Shown: positions 34,659 through 42,769 of the stretch, piece after piece
Layout of the letters: every line of letters begins with the position of its first letter
How positions within the stretch are numbered: position 1 is the stretch's first letter
Source of the DNA: Rugamonas aquatica
Lineage (GTDB): Bacteria > Pseudomonadota > Gammaproteobacteria > Burkholderiales > Burkholderiaceae_D
Reading direction: 5' to 3'
Assembly: GCF_009380215.1 (NCBI RefSeq)
Contig: NZ_WHUG01000002.1
Span: 248,001 to 312,000 of the forward strand
Length of the DNA stretch: 64,000 bases
The notes under the pieces: model-generated
What the model was told of the DNA's origin: nothing
What the model saw: the letters and a program-made list of their open reading frames with translations, nothing else
Databases searched by the model: none
Program-made: the position numbers and the translations under genes

Positions 34659-37600
34659 ATGCAAAAACCAGAAGAGGAGACTGTGACAGGCGAGGGGCCT
34701 TTGGCCGCGCGCTGGCACCGGCTGCGTGCCGCCTATCGCATCTGCAACCTGGCCACCCATCATGTGCTGGGCTTCACGCTCAAGCTGTTCCTGCTGCTGT
34801 ACTTCGCCTTCGCCATCCTGTTCCTGACGCTGCGCTATGCGGTGCTGCCGAATATCGACCACTACAAGGGCGATATCGAGCAGGCCGCCAGCCAGGCGGT
34901 AGGCAACCGCGTCACCATTTCCCGCATCTACGCTTCCTGGAAGGGCTTGCGCCCCAGCCTGTTCCTGGGCGACGTGGTGCTGCACGACCAGCAAGGCAAG
35001 CAGGCGCTGGCGCTGCCGAGCGTGTCGGCCACCGTCTCGTGGTGGAGCGTGCTGGCCGGCGCCGTGCGCTTCGACTCGCTGGAGCTGGTGCGGCCCGAGC
35101 TTGACGTGCGGCGCGAAGCCGACGGCCGCCTGCTGGTGGCCGGCATCTACATCGATCCGAAGCGGCCGAGCGACGGCAAGGGCACGGACTGGCTGCTGTC
35201 GCAGCGTGAAATCGTCATCCGCGAAGGCCGCCTGCAATGGACCGACTTGCAGCGCGCCGCGCCGCCGCTGGCGCTGGACGGCCTGACCATCGTGCTGCGC
35301 AACCAGTGGCTGCACCATCAATTCGCGCTGAAGGCGACGCCGCCGTCGGCGCTGGCCGCGCCGCTGGACGTGCGCGCCGACTTCACCCATCCTGCCTTCG
35401 GCGCGCGGGTTTCCAATGTCTCGATGTGGAAGGGCGAGGTCTACGCCGACATCCGCGGCACCGACCTGCTGGCCTGGAAGCCGTGGCTGGATTTCCCGTT
35501 CGAACTCAATAGCGGCGGCGGTTCGCTGCGCGCCTGGGTGGGCATCGACCAGTCGCGCCTGACCGGCTTCACCGCCGACGTCGGCCTGCGCGATGTGTCC
35601 GCCGTGCTGGGCAAGGAGCTGCCGCTGCTGGACCTGCGCCAGCTGACCGGCCGCATCGCCGCCCGCGAAGAAGTCTCGGCCACCGCGCCGCTGGTGAAGC
35701 GGGGCGCGATCAAGCCGCGCTTCGGCGCGCTGGGCCACAGCATCGAACTGAGCAACCTGACGCTGACCACCAGCGACGGCCTGGTGATGGCGCCGACCTC
35801 GCTGTCGGAACACTACACCGCCGCCAGCGGCGCCAAGCCGGAGCGCTATGAAATCCGCGCCCGCCAGCTGGACCTGCAAACCATGGCCGGCCTGGCCGAG
35901 CGCCTGCCGCTGACCGAGCACCAGCGCAAGCTGCTGGCCGACTTCGCGCCGCGCGGCCTGCTGCAAAACTTTTCCGCCGAATGGCAGGGCGCGTATCCGG
36001 CCTTGCAATCCTACCGCGTCAAGGGCGACCTGGTCGGGCTGGGCCTGAAGCCGCAGCCGCCGCGCCTGGCGCAAGCCAAGACCGCGAAGTCGCCGGCCAT
36101 CGCCGCCATGCCCGCCATCCCCGGCTTCGACAACCTGAGCGGCTCCATCGACGCCAGCGACCAGGGCGGCAGCTTCAGCCTGGCCTCGCAGCAGCTGGTG
36201 CTGCAGATGCCGGACTATTTCAGCGAAGCGTCGATGCCCTTCGATCACCTGAACCTGAAGGCGCGCTGGTCGTTCGAGCCGGACAACCAGCTGCTGCTGC
36301 AGATCGACAGCATGGACTTCCTGCAGCAAGGCCTGAGCGGCACGCTGCAAGGCACGCACAAGATGCCGCTGGCCGGCAAGGGCGCAGGCAATATCGACCT
36401 GACCGGCACGCTGAACGGATTCCAGCTCAACCGCATCGACCACTACCTGCCGATGCAGACCCCGCACGACCTGCGCGCCTGGCTGACCGGCGCGCTTGAA
36501 GGCGGCGTCGCCAGCGACGTCACGCTGCGCCTGCGCGGCGACCTGGCGCACTTCCCCTTCCACGGCGACACCGGCGCCGACAAGGCGCGCGGCGAGTTCC
36601 GCGTGGCCGGCAAGCTGACCGAGGGCAAGCTCAATTATTCGCCTAGCCACTTCCTGCACGACGGCAAGGAGCTGGGCAAGGACGGCAAGCCGCTGCCGCT
36701 GTGGCCGCAAGCCGAGCACATCAAGGGCAGCTTCGTGTTCGACCGCGCCCGCATGGAAATCCGCGGCGACACCGCCACCACCGGCGGCGTCGCGCTGTCC
36801 GGCGTGAAAGCGGTGATCCCCGATTTGACCATCCACGATTCGATGCTGGAAATCGACGGCAACGCGGCCGGCCCGATGCAGGAATACCTCAAGTACATGG
36901 CCGTCAGCCCGGTGCTGGAATGGATCTCGCACTTCACCGACGAAACCCAGGCCAGCGGCAACGCCAAGCTGGCGCTGAGCCTGCGCCTGCCGCTGTCGCA
37001 CATGATCGACGCCAAGGTGCAGGGCGCGCTGCAATTGATGAACAACGATATCGTGCTGATGAACGACCTGCCGCCGGTGCAGTCGTCGCAGGGCAAGATC
37101 GAATTCAACGAACACGGCGTCAATCTGAATCAGCTGTCGGGCAACTTCCTCGGCGGCCCGGTCAGCATCACCGGCGGCAGCCAGAAGGACAACTCCATCG
37201 TCGTCAAGCTGGGCGGCATGCTGACGGCCGAAGGCTTCCGCAAGAATTATCCGATGCCGGCCATGCAGCGCCTGGCCAGCCACTTCTCGGGCGCCACGCG
37301 CTACACCGGCACCGTCACCGCGCGCGACCATCAGGTGGTGGTGGCGGTCGACTCCACGCTCAACGGCCTCGGCATTGAACTGCCGGCGCCGGTCAGGAAG
37401 GCCGCGCCGGATGCATTGCCGCTGCGCTTCGTGCTGACCAGCGCGCTCACGCCCGACGCTGCCGGCGCCGTGCATGACGATATGCGTATCGCCCTCGGCG
37501 GCAATATCGCGGCGCGCTACCAGCGCCAGAAGACCGGCAAGACGCCGTGGAAGCTGGTGCGCGGCGGCATAGGCGTGAACACGCCGGCGCCGGAGCCGGA

Positions 37601-38855
37601 CAGCGGCATGGCCTTCAACATCAGCCTGCGCGCCTTGAACGTGGATTCGTGGCTGGACTTCGGCACCGAGATCGCCGGCAAGGCCGACACCGCATCGCCC
37701 GCCGGCGAAGGCGCCGACGTGGCCCAGTACGTGATGCCGGACACCATCGCCGCCCGCGCCAGCGAACTGGTGATCGGCGACCGCAAGCTGGAAAACGTGG
37801 TGGTCGGCGTCAGCCGCCAGAAATCGGTGTGGCAGGCCAGCGTCGATTCCAGCCAGGCCAATGGCTACCTGACCTGGAGCGAACCGTCGACCGGGCAAGG
37901 CCTGGGCAAGGTGACGGCGCGCCTGTCGTCGCTGGTCATTCCGGAATCGGCCTCCAAGGATGTGCAGGAACTGTTGGACGGCAAGAGCGCGGCCGCCACC
38001 ATCCCGGCGCTGGACGTGGTGGTCGACCGCTTCGAATTGTTCAACAAGCAGCTGGGTCACCTGGAGCTGCAAGCCAATAACGCGCAGCTGTCGAATGCGC
38101 GCGAATGGCGCATCAGCAAGCTGTCGCTGACCAACCCGGACGGCGAACTCAAAGGCACCGGCAAGTGGGTGACCAAGGATGGCGTGCACACCACCGGCCT
38201 GAACTTCAATCTCGACATCGCCGACGCCGGCAAGCTGCTGGACCGCTTCGGCTTCGCCGGCACGCTGAAAAACGGCAAGGGCACGCTGACCGGCGACATC
38301 GCCTGGAAGGGCTTGCCGTATGCGCTGGACCTGCCCAGCCTGTCCGGCGAGATCAAGCTCAACGTGGAAAAAGGCCAGTTCCTGAAGCAGGATCCGGGCG
38401 CCGCCAAGCTGCTTGGCGTGCTCAGCCTGCAAGCCTTGCCGCGCCTGCTCAAGCTGGATTTCCATGACGTGTTTTCCGACGGCCTGGCATTCGACGGCAT
38501 TACCGCCAACGCCGCCATCAACCACGGCATCGCCAAGACCGACAACTTGAAAATGCACGGCGTCGCCGCCACCGTGCTGATGGATGGCAGCGCCGACATC
38601 GCCAACGAAACCACCAACCTGCATGTGGTGGTGATACCGGAAGTGAATCTGGGCACGGCGCCGCTGGTGTATGCGCTGGCCGTCAATCCGGTGATCGGCC
38701 TGGGCAGTTTCCTGGCGCAGCTGTTCCTGAGTGCGCCGGTGATGAAGGCCTTGACCTATCATATGCAGGTGACCGGGCCCTGGAAGGCGCCGGTCGTCAC
38801 CAAGCTCGATGCCTCCAAAGTGGAGCCGCCGCCCGCCGCCAAGGGCATGCACTAA
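34659..38855 (+). CDS. yhdP: YhdP family AsmA-like protein
   Basis: Very large inner-membrane-anchored protein (about 1398 residues) of the AsmA-like group. In E. coli YhdP, TamB and YdbH are proposed bridges moving phospholipids to the outer membrane. One N-terminal membrane helix (LKLFLLLYFAFAILFLTLRY, about 38-58) is followed by a long repetitive beta-rich periplasmic part, and the C-terminus has the conserved VVIPEVNLGTAPLVYALAVN and FLAQLFLSAPVMKALTYHM elements. The start is uncertain: TTG 34656, ATG 34659 or GTG 34683 are all in frame, and GAGGAG lies only 3 bases before the GTG. The nitrilase and tldD genes follow at 16 and 40 bases, so the three form one operon. Confidence 0.9.
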   Translation: MQKPEEETVTGEGPLAARWHRLRAAYRICNLATHHVLGFTLKLFLLLYFAFAILFLTLRYAVLPNIDHYKGDIEQAASQAVGNRVTISRIYASWKGLRPSLFLGDVVLHDQQGKQALALPSVSATVSWWSVLAGAVRFDSLELVRPELDVRREADGRLLVAGIYIDPKRPSDGKGTDWLLSQREIVIREGRLQWTDLQRAAPPLALDGLTIVLRNQWLHHQFALKATPPSALAAPLDVRADFTHPAFGARVSNVSMWKGEVYADIRGTDLLAWKPWLDFPFELNSGGGSLRAWVGIDQSRLTGFTADVGLRDVSAVLGKELPLLDLRQLTGRIAAREEVSATAPLVKRGAIKPRFGALGHSIELSNLTLTTSDGLVMAPTSLSEHYTAASGAKPERYEIRARQLDLQTMAGLAERLPLTEHQRKLLADFAPRGLLQNFSAEWQGAYPALQSYRVKGDLVGLGLKPQPPRLAQAKTAKSPAIAAMPAIPGFDNLSGSIDASDQGGSFSLASQQLVLQMPDYFSEASMPFDHLNLKARWSFEPDNQLLLQIDSMDFLQQGLSGTLQGTHKMPLAGKGAGNIDLTGTLNGFQLNRIDHYLPMQTPHDLRAWLTGALEGGVASDVTLRLRGDLAHFPFHGDTGADKARGEFRVAGKLTEGKLNYSPSHFLHDGKELGKDGKPLPLWPQAEHIKGSFVFDRARMEIRGDTATTGGVALSGVKAVIPDLTIHDSMLEIDGNAAGPMQEYLKYMAVSPVLEWISHFTDETQASGNAKLALSLRLPLSHMIDAKVQGALQLMNNDIVLMNDLPPVQSSQGKIEFNEHGVNLNQLSGNFLGGPVSITGGSQKDNSIVVKLGGMLTAEGFRKNYPMPAMQRLASHFSGATRYTGTVTARDHQVVVAVDSTLNGLGIELPAPVRKAAPDALPLRFVLTSALTPDAAGAVHDDMRIALGGNIAARYQRQKTGKTPWKLVRGGIGVNTPAPEPDSGMAFNISLRALNVDSWLDFGTEIAGKADTASPAGEGADVAQYVMPDTIAARASELVIGDRKLENVVVGVSRQKSVWQASVDSSQANGYLTWSEPSTGQGLGKVTARLSSLVIPESASKDVQELLDGKSAAATIPALDVVVDRFELFNKQLGHLELQANNAQLSNAREWRISKLSLTNPDGELKGTGKWVTKDGVHTTGLNFNLDIADAGKLLDRFGFAGTLKNGKGTLTGDIAWKGLPYALDLPSLSGEIKLNVEKGQFLKQDPGAAKLLGVLSLQALPRLLKLDFHDVFSDGLAFDGITANAAINHGIAKTDNLKMHGVAATVLMDGSADIANETTNLHVVVIPEVNLGTAPLVYALAVNPVIGLGSFLAQLFLSAPVMKALTYHMQVTGPWKAPVVTKLDASKVEPPPAAKGMH

Positions 38856-38871
38856 ATTGAACGGGACCGCC

Positions 38872-39669
38872 ATGAATACAGTCGCCGCAGTACAAATGAT
38901 TTCCTCGCCGTCCGTGACGGAGAACATCGCCACCGCCCGCCGCCTCGTCAAGCAGGCCGCCGATGCCGGCGCCACGCTGGTGCTGCTGCCGGAATACTGG
39001 GCCATCATGGGCTTGAACGACAGCGACAAGGTGGGCGTCGCCGAGCCGCTGGGCCGCGGACCTATCCAGGACTTCATGTCGTCGCTGGCCAAGGAACTGG
39101 AGATCTGGCTGATCGGCGGCACCCTGCCGCTGGCCTCCGACGACGCCGAAAAAGTCATCAACACCACGCTGGTCTACAACCCGCAGGGCGAGCACGTGGG
39201 CCGCTACGACAAGATCCACCTGTTCGGCTTCACCAAGGGCACGGAGTCGTACAACGAAGCCAAGACCATCGTGCCGGGCAAGCATGTCGGCGTGTTCGAA
39301 GCGCCGTTCGGCAAGGTCGGCATGTCGGTCTGCTACGACCTGCGCTTCCCCGAGCTGTACCGCGCGATGGGGCCGGTGTCGCTGATCGTCGTGCCGGCCG
39401 CGTTCACCTACACCACCGGCCACGCGCACTGGGAAATCCTGCTGCGCGCCCGCGCTATCGAAAACCAGTGCTATGTGCTGGCGGCGGCGCAGGGCGGCAA
39501 CCATCCGAACGGCCGCCGCACCTGGGGCCACAGCATGCTGATCGACCCGTGGGGCGCGGTCAAGTCCGTGCTGGCCGAGGGCGAGGGCACGGTCCACGGC
39601 GATATCGACCTGGTGTTCATGGACAGCGTGCGCCAGAGCCTGCCTGCCCTCAAACACCGGACCATGTGA
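38872..39669 (+). CDS. Carbon-nitrogen hydrolase (nitrilase superfamily amidase)
   Basis: Cytoplasmic amidase of 265 residues with the nitrilase Glu-Lys-Cys triad: Glu41 in LLPEYW, Lys114 in RYDKIHLF and Cys154 in [14 protein letters not shown]. Overall pattern and length fit the Nit1/Nit2 branch, whose members repair deaminated glutathione or hydrolyse omega-amides; which substrate applies here cannot be told from sequence. The start at 38872 ([15 protein letters not shown]) matches the family; the longer frame upstream lies within yhdP. It sits between yhdP and tldD, an arrangement common in betaproteobacteria and suggesting co-transcription. Confidence 0.9.
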   Translation: MNTVAAVQMISSPSVTENIATARRLVKQAADAGATLVLLPEYWAIMGLNDSDKVGVAEPLGRGPIQDFMSSLAKELEIWLIGGTLPLASDDAEKVINTTLVYNPQGEHVGRYDKIHLFGFTKGTESYNEAKTIVPGKHVGVFEAPFGKVGMSVCYDLRFPELYRAMGPVSLIVVPAAFTYTTGHAHWEILLRARAIENQCYVLAAAQGGNHPNGRRTWGHSMLIDPWGAVKSVLAEGEGTVHGDIDLVFMDSVRQSLPALKHRTM

Positions 39670-39709
39670 ACTCCGCTACAATTGCACCACACTACACAAA
39701 GACACCATC

Positions 39710-41170
39710 ATGAAGCCATTTGAACCGAATCTGTCCACCCTTGCCGTGGCGCGCGACATCCTGCTGACGCCGTTCGGACTGGACGAAGCCAAGCTGCTCA
39801 AGACGCTGGGCTCGATGTTCACCCACAAGGTCGACTACGCCGACCTGTATTTCCAGTTCACCAAAAACGAAGGCTGGAGCCTGGAAGAGGGCATCGTCAA
39901 GACCGGCAGCTTCTCGATCGACCAGGGCGTCGGCGTGCGCGCCGTGTCCGGCGACAAGACCGCCTTCGCCTACTCGGACGATATCTCGGAAGCGGCCCTG
40001 ATGGACGCGGCCTCGGCCACGCGCACCATCGCCCGCGCCGGCGCCGGCAAGATCAAGGTGGCCAGCGCGATGACGCCGAGCGGCGGCCGCTCGCTGTACC
40101 TGCCGCACGATCCGCTGGTGTCGCTGGACGCGACCGCCAAGGTCAAGCTGCTGGAGCGCATCGAAAAAATGGCGCGCGCCAAAGACCCGCGCGTGGTGCA
40201 GGTGATGGCCAGCCTGGCCGGCGAATACGATGTGGTGCTGGTGGTGCGCAGCGACGGGGTGCTGGCGGCCGACATCCGCCCGCTGGTGCGCGTGTCGCTG
40301 ACGGTGATCGTCGAGCAGAACGGCCGGCGCGAGATGGGTTCGTCCGGCGGTGGCGGCCGCTACGACTACGGCTACTTCAGCGATACGCTGCTGGAACAAT
40401 ACGCGACCGACGCCGTCAACTCGGCGGTGGTCAACCTCGACGCGCGCCCGGCGCCGGCCGGTCCGATGACCGTCGTGCTGGGACCGGGCTGGCCCGGCAT
40501 CCTGCTGCACGAAGCGATCGGCCACGGCCTGGAGGGCGACTTCAACCGCAAGGGTTCGTCGACCTTCTCCGGCATGATCGGCGAGCGCGTCGCCGCCAAG
40601 GGCGTGACGGTGGTCGACGACGGCACGCTGGCCGACCGCCGCGGCTCGCTCAACATCGACGATGAAGGCAACCCGACCCAGTGCACCACGCTGATCGAGG
40701 ACGGCATCCTGAAAGGCTACATCCAGGACACCATGAACGCGCGCCTGATGAAGATGCCGGTGACCGGCAACGCCCGCCGCGAATCGTTCGCCCACCTGCC
40801 GATGCCGCGCATGACCAACACCTATATGCTGGGCGGCGACAAGGATCCGGCGGAGATACTGGCGTCGGTGAAGAACGGCCTGTACGCGGTCAATTTCGGC
40901 GGCGGCCAAGTCGACATCACCAACGGCAAGTTCGTGTTCTCGGCCAGCGAGGCTTACATGATCGAGGACGGCAAGGTGACTTACCCGGTCAAGGGTGCCA
41001 CGCTGATCGGCAACGGTCCCGAGGTGCTGAACCGCGTTTCCATGATCGGCAACGACATGCGCCTGGACCCGGGCGTGGGCGTGTGCGGCAAGGAAGGCCA
41101 GAGCGTGCCGGTCGGCGTGGGCCAGCCGACGCTGCGCATCGACGGCGTGACCGTCGGCGGCACGGCCTAA
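39710..41170 (+). CDS. tldD: Metalloprotease TldD
   Basis: Catalytic subunit of the TldD/TldE protease, which cleaves short unstructured peptides in the cytoplasm and matures some peptide antibiotics. The zinc motif HEAIGH at 267-272 lies within [20 protein letters not shown], as in active TldD and unlike TldE. The N-terminal region ([21 protein letters not shown]) and the later [19 protein letters not shown] and [20 protein letters not shown] blocks are typical. 486 residues is normal. The ATG starts 40 bases after the nitrilase gene. TldE is not in this window; the partner gene is often elsewhere on the chromosome. Confidence 0.96.
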   Translation: MKPFEPNLSTLAVARDILLTPFGLDEAKLLKTLGSMFTHKVDYADLYFQFTKNEGWSLEEGIVKTGSFSIDQGVGVRAVSGDKTAFAYSDDISEAALMDAASATRTIARAGAGKIKVASAMTPSGGRSLYLPHDPLVSLDATAKVKLLERIEKMARAKDPRVVQVMASLAGEYDVVLVVRSDGVLAADIRPLVRVSLTVIVEQNGRREMGSSGGGGRYDYGYFSDTLLEQYATDAVNSAVVNLDARPAPAGPMTVVLGPGWPGILLHEAIGHGLEGDFNRKGSSTFSGMIGERVAAKGVTVVDDGTLADRRGSLNIDDEGNPTQCTTLIEDGILKGYIQDTMNARLMKMPVTGNARRESFAHLPMPRMTNTYMLGGDKDPAEILASVKNGLYAVNFGGGQVDITNGKFVFSASEAYMIEDGKVTYPVKGATLIGNGPEVLNRVSMIGNDMRLDPGVGVCGKEGQSVPVGVGQPTLRIDGVTVGGTA

Positions 41171-41178
41171 GAAAACGC

Positions 41179-41208
41179 TTGCCAGATTTCGAATATTAGG
41201 GTTATAGT
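41179..41208 (+). promoter_or_regulatory. Promoter of the aroG leader
   Basis: TTGCCA (41179-41184) and TATAGT (41203-41208) are 18 bases apart just after the tldD stop. Transcription would begin near 41215, about 20 bases before the leader-peptide ATG and well upstream of the attenuator hairpin, as an attenuation leader needs. Confidence 0.7.
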
Positions 41209-41233
41209 CAGTCAACTCTTACGGAACACGTTC

Positions 41234-41299
41234 ATGACCCGCTTCTTCTTTACCGGCTACTTTTACTTTAGCAATTCCAACCCAAAGGCGGTGGAGTAG
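41234..41299 (+). CDS. Phe/Tyr-rich leader peptide of aroG attenuator
   Basis: A 21-residue open frame reads MTRFFFTGYFYFSNSNPKAV followed by E and a TAG stop. Codons 4-12 include five Phe and two Tyr, a density expected only for a control peptide. A GGAA-type ribosome binding site lies about 8 bases upstream and a good promoter at 41179. The stop is 47 bases before the A-run of a rho-independent terminator that precedes aroG. The end of the reading frame, AGGCGGT (41286-41292), is complementary to ACCGCCT (41350-41356), the 5' arm of that terminator. By analogy with pheA and trp leaders, stalling at Phe or Tyr codons when charged tRNA is scarce would free the antiterminator and allow aroG expression. 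The model is inferred; the peptide and pairing are directly visible. Confidence 0.85.
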   Translation: MTRFFFTGYFYFSNSNPKAVE

Positions 41300-41345
41300 C
41301 GGCCGGTGCACGTAGAAGCAAAAAACGAGTTCCAGCAAATTCCAA

Positions 41346-41375
41346 AAAAACCGCCTCCCGAGGCGGTTTTTTTTT
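41346..41375 (+). terminator. Attenuator terminator upstream of aroG
   Basis: The stem CCGCCTC (41351-41357) / GAGGCGG (41360-41366) is flanked by an A-run and nine T residues, 36 bases before the aroG start codon. Its 5' arm can pair instead with 41286-41292 inside the leader reading frame. A further pairing, ACCGGC (41252-41257) with GCCGGT (41302-41307), could form the competing early hairpin. Confidence 0.88.
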
Positions 41376-41410
41376 ACCCATATTTTTTGATTCATCACCT
41401 GGAGAACAGC

Positions 41411-42490
41411 ATGCCCCGTACCGATGATTTGCGCATCCGCGAAATGAAGGAATTGACGCCGCCGTCCCACCTGATACGCGAATTCGCGTGTTCGGAACAG
41501 GCCGAGCAAACCGCCGCCGACGCCCGCATCGCGCTGCACCGCATCCTGCACGGCCAGGACGACCGCCTGATGGTGGTGGTCGGCCCTTGCTCGATCCACG
41601 ATCCGAAGGCGGCGATGGAATACGCGCGCCGCCTGGTGGTACTGCGCCGCGAACTGGCCGGCGACCTGGAGATCGTCATGCGCGTCTACTTCGAGAAACC
41701 GCGCACCACCGTCGGCTGGAAGGGCATGATTAACGACCCGTACATGGACAGCAGCTTCCGCATCAACGACGGCCTGCGCATGGCGCGCGAACTGCTGCGC
41801 GACATCAACGAGCTGGGCCTGCCGGCCGGCACTGAATACCTGGACGTGATCAGCCCGCAATACATCGCCGACCTGATCAGCTGGGGTGCGATCGGCGCCC
41901 GCACCACGGAATCGCAGGTGCACCGCGAGCTGGCTTCCGGCCTGTCGTGCCCGGTCGGCTTCAAGAACGGCACCGACGGCAACGTCAAGATCGCCGTCGA
42001 GGCGATCAAGGCGGCGTCGCAGCCGCACCACTTCCTGTCGGTGACCAAGGGCGGCCACTCGGCCATCGTCTCGACCAACGGCAACGAGGATTGCCACATC
42101 ATCCTGCGCGGCGGCAAGACCCCGAACTACGACGCCGCCAGCGTCGATGAAGCGTGCAAGGCGATCGCGGCCCAGGGCCTGGCGGCGCGCCTGATGATCG
42201 ACGCTTCGCACGCCAACAGTTCGAAGAAGCCGGAGAACCAGGTGCCGGTGTGCGCCGACATCGGCCGCCAGGTGGCGGGCGGCGACAACCGCATCGTCGG
42301 CGTGATGGTGGAATCGCATCTGGTGGCCGGCCGCCAGGACCTGGTGCCGGGCAAGGAACTGACCTACGGCCAGTCCGTCACCGACGGTTGCATCGACTGG
42401 GACAGCAGCGTGCAAGTGCTGCACGACCTGGCCGCCGCCGTGCGCCAGCGCCGTCTCGCTACCCAGGCTGCCGAGGCCGCCGCCAAGTAA
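41411..42490 (+). CDS. aroG: 3-deoxy-7-phosphoheptulonate synthase, class I (AroG-type)
   Basis: First enzyme of the shikimate pathway: condenses phosphoenolpyruvate and erythrose 4-phosphate into DAHP for aromatic amino acid synthesis. Class I marks are LMVVVGPCSIHDPKAAMEYA, RVYFEKPRTTVGWKGMINDP, GARTTESQVHRELASGLS and MIDASHANSSKKPENQ. 359 residues matches the AroF/G/H type, and the N-terminal extension present in feedback-sensitive forms is retained (RIREMKELTPPSHL). The start follows CTGGAGAACAGC. The frame runs back to 41306, but that stretch includes the attenuator hairpin. Erythrose 4-phosphate supply links it to the transketolase gene in this window. Expression is probably controlled by the Phe/Tyr leader upstream. 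Confidence 0.95.
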   Translation: MPRTDDLRIREMKELTPPSHLIREFACSEQAEQTAADARIALHRILHGQDDRLMVVVGPCSIHDPKAAMEYARRLVVLRRELAGDLEIVMRVYFEKPRTTVGWKGMINDPYMDSSFRINDGLRMARELLRDINELGLPAGTEYLDVISPQYIADLISWGAIGARTTESQVHRELASGLSCPVGFKNGTDGNVKIAVEAIKAASQPHHFLSVTKGGHSAIVSTNGNEDCHIILRGGKTPNYDAASVDEACKAIAAQGLAARLMIDASHANSSKKPENQVPVCADIGRQVAGGDNRIVGVMVESHLVAGRQDLVPGKELTYGQSVTDGCIDWDSSVQVLHDLAAAVRQRRLATQAAEAAAK

Positions 42491-42507
42491 AATAATGTAG
42501 CGCCGTT

Positions 42508-42578
42508 ACACTCTTGATACAAAGGGCCCCAATGGCTATATGGGGCCCTTTGTTTTTGCGGATTGCTATCAAGAGTGT
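42508..42578. repeat. Perfect 12-base inverted repeat surrounding the aroG terminator
   Basis: ACACTCTTGATA (42508-42519) and TATCAAGAGTGT (42567-42578) are exact inverted complements and bracket the terminator hairpin and its T-run, giving a nested cruciform-like unit of about 70 bases. It may be the remnant of a small mobile repeat or an RNA element. The rest of the gap to the receptor start at 42770 shows a small hairpin GGTGT-CTTCGA-ACACC near 42654-42669 and no gene. Confidence 0.7.
42520..42557 (+). terminator. Terminator of aroG
   Basis: CAAAGGGCCCC (42520-42530) pairs perfectly with GGGGCCCTTTG (42542-42552) around an 11-base loop and is followed by TTTTT. It lies 30 bases after the aroG stop. 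Confidence 0.9.
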
Positions 42579-42769
42579 TGTAAGAACCCCGAATGCATCA
42601 CGAGTTCGATTGACCTTACCTTCCTTGCATGTTTTTATACTAAGCATGGATGGTGTCTTCGAACACCCTTCTACGTTAATTCACCTGTCCTGTTTTCAGC
42701 GCGACCCGTTGCCACCCCGGCAGCGGGCGTTGGACCGGTGCATTCAAAAAATAATATCGGAGGTAAGTC

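Noticed and set aside
34653-39167. A 1504-codon open frame on the minus strand opposite yhdP
   Set aside because: The composition is typical of antisense GC-rich frames (Ala/Gln/Arg/His-rich) and it covers yhdP plus part of the nitrilase gene, both of which have firm family motifs.
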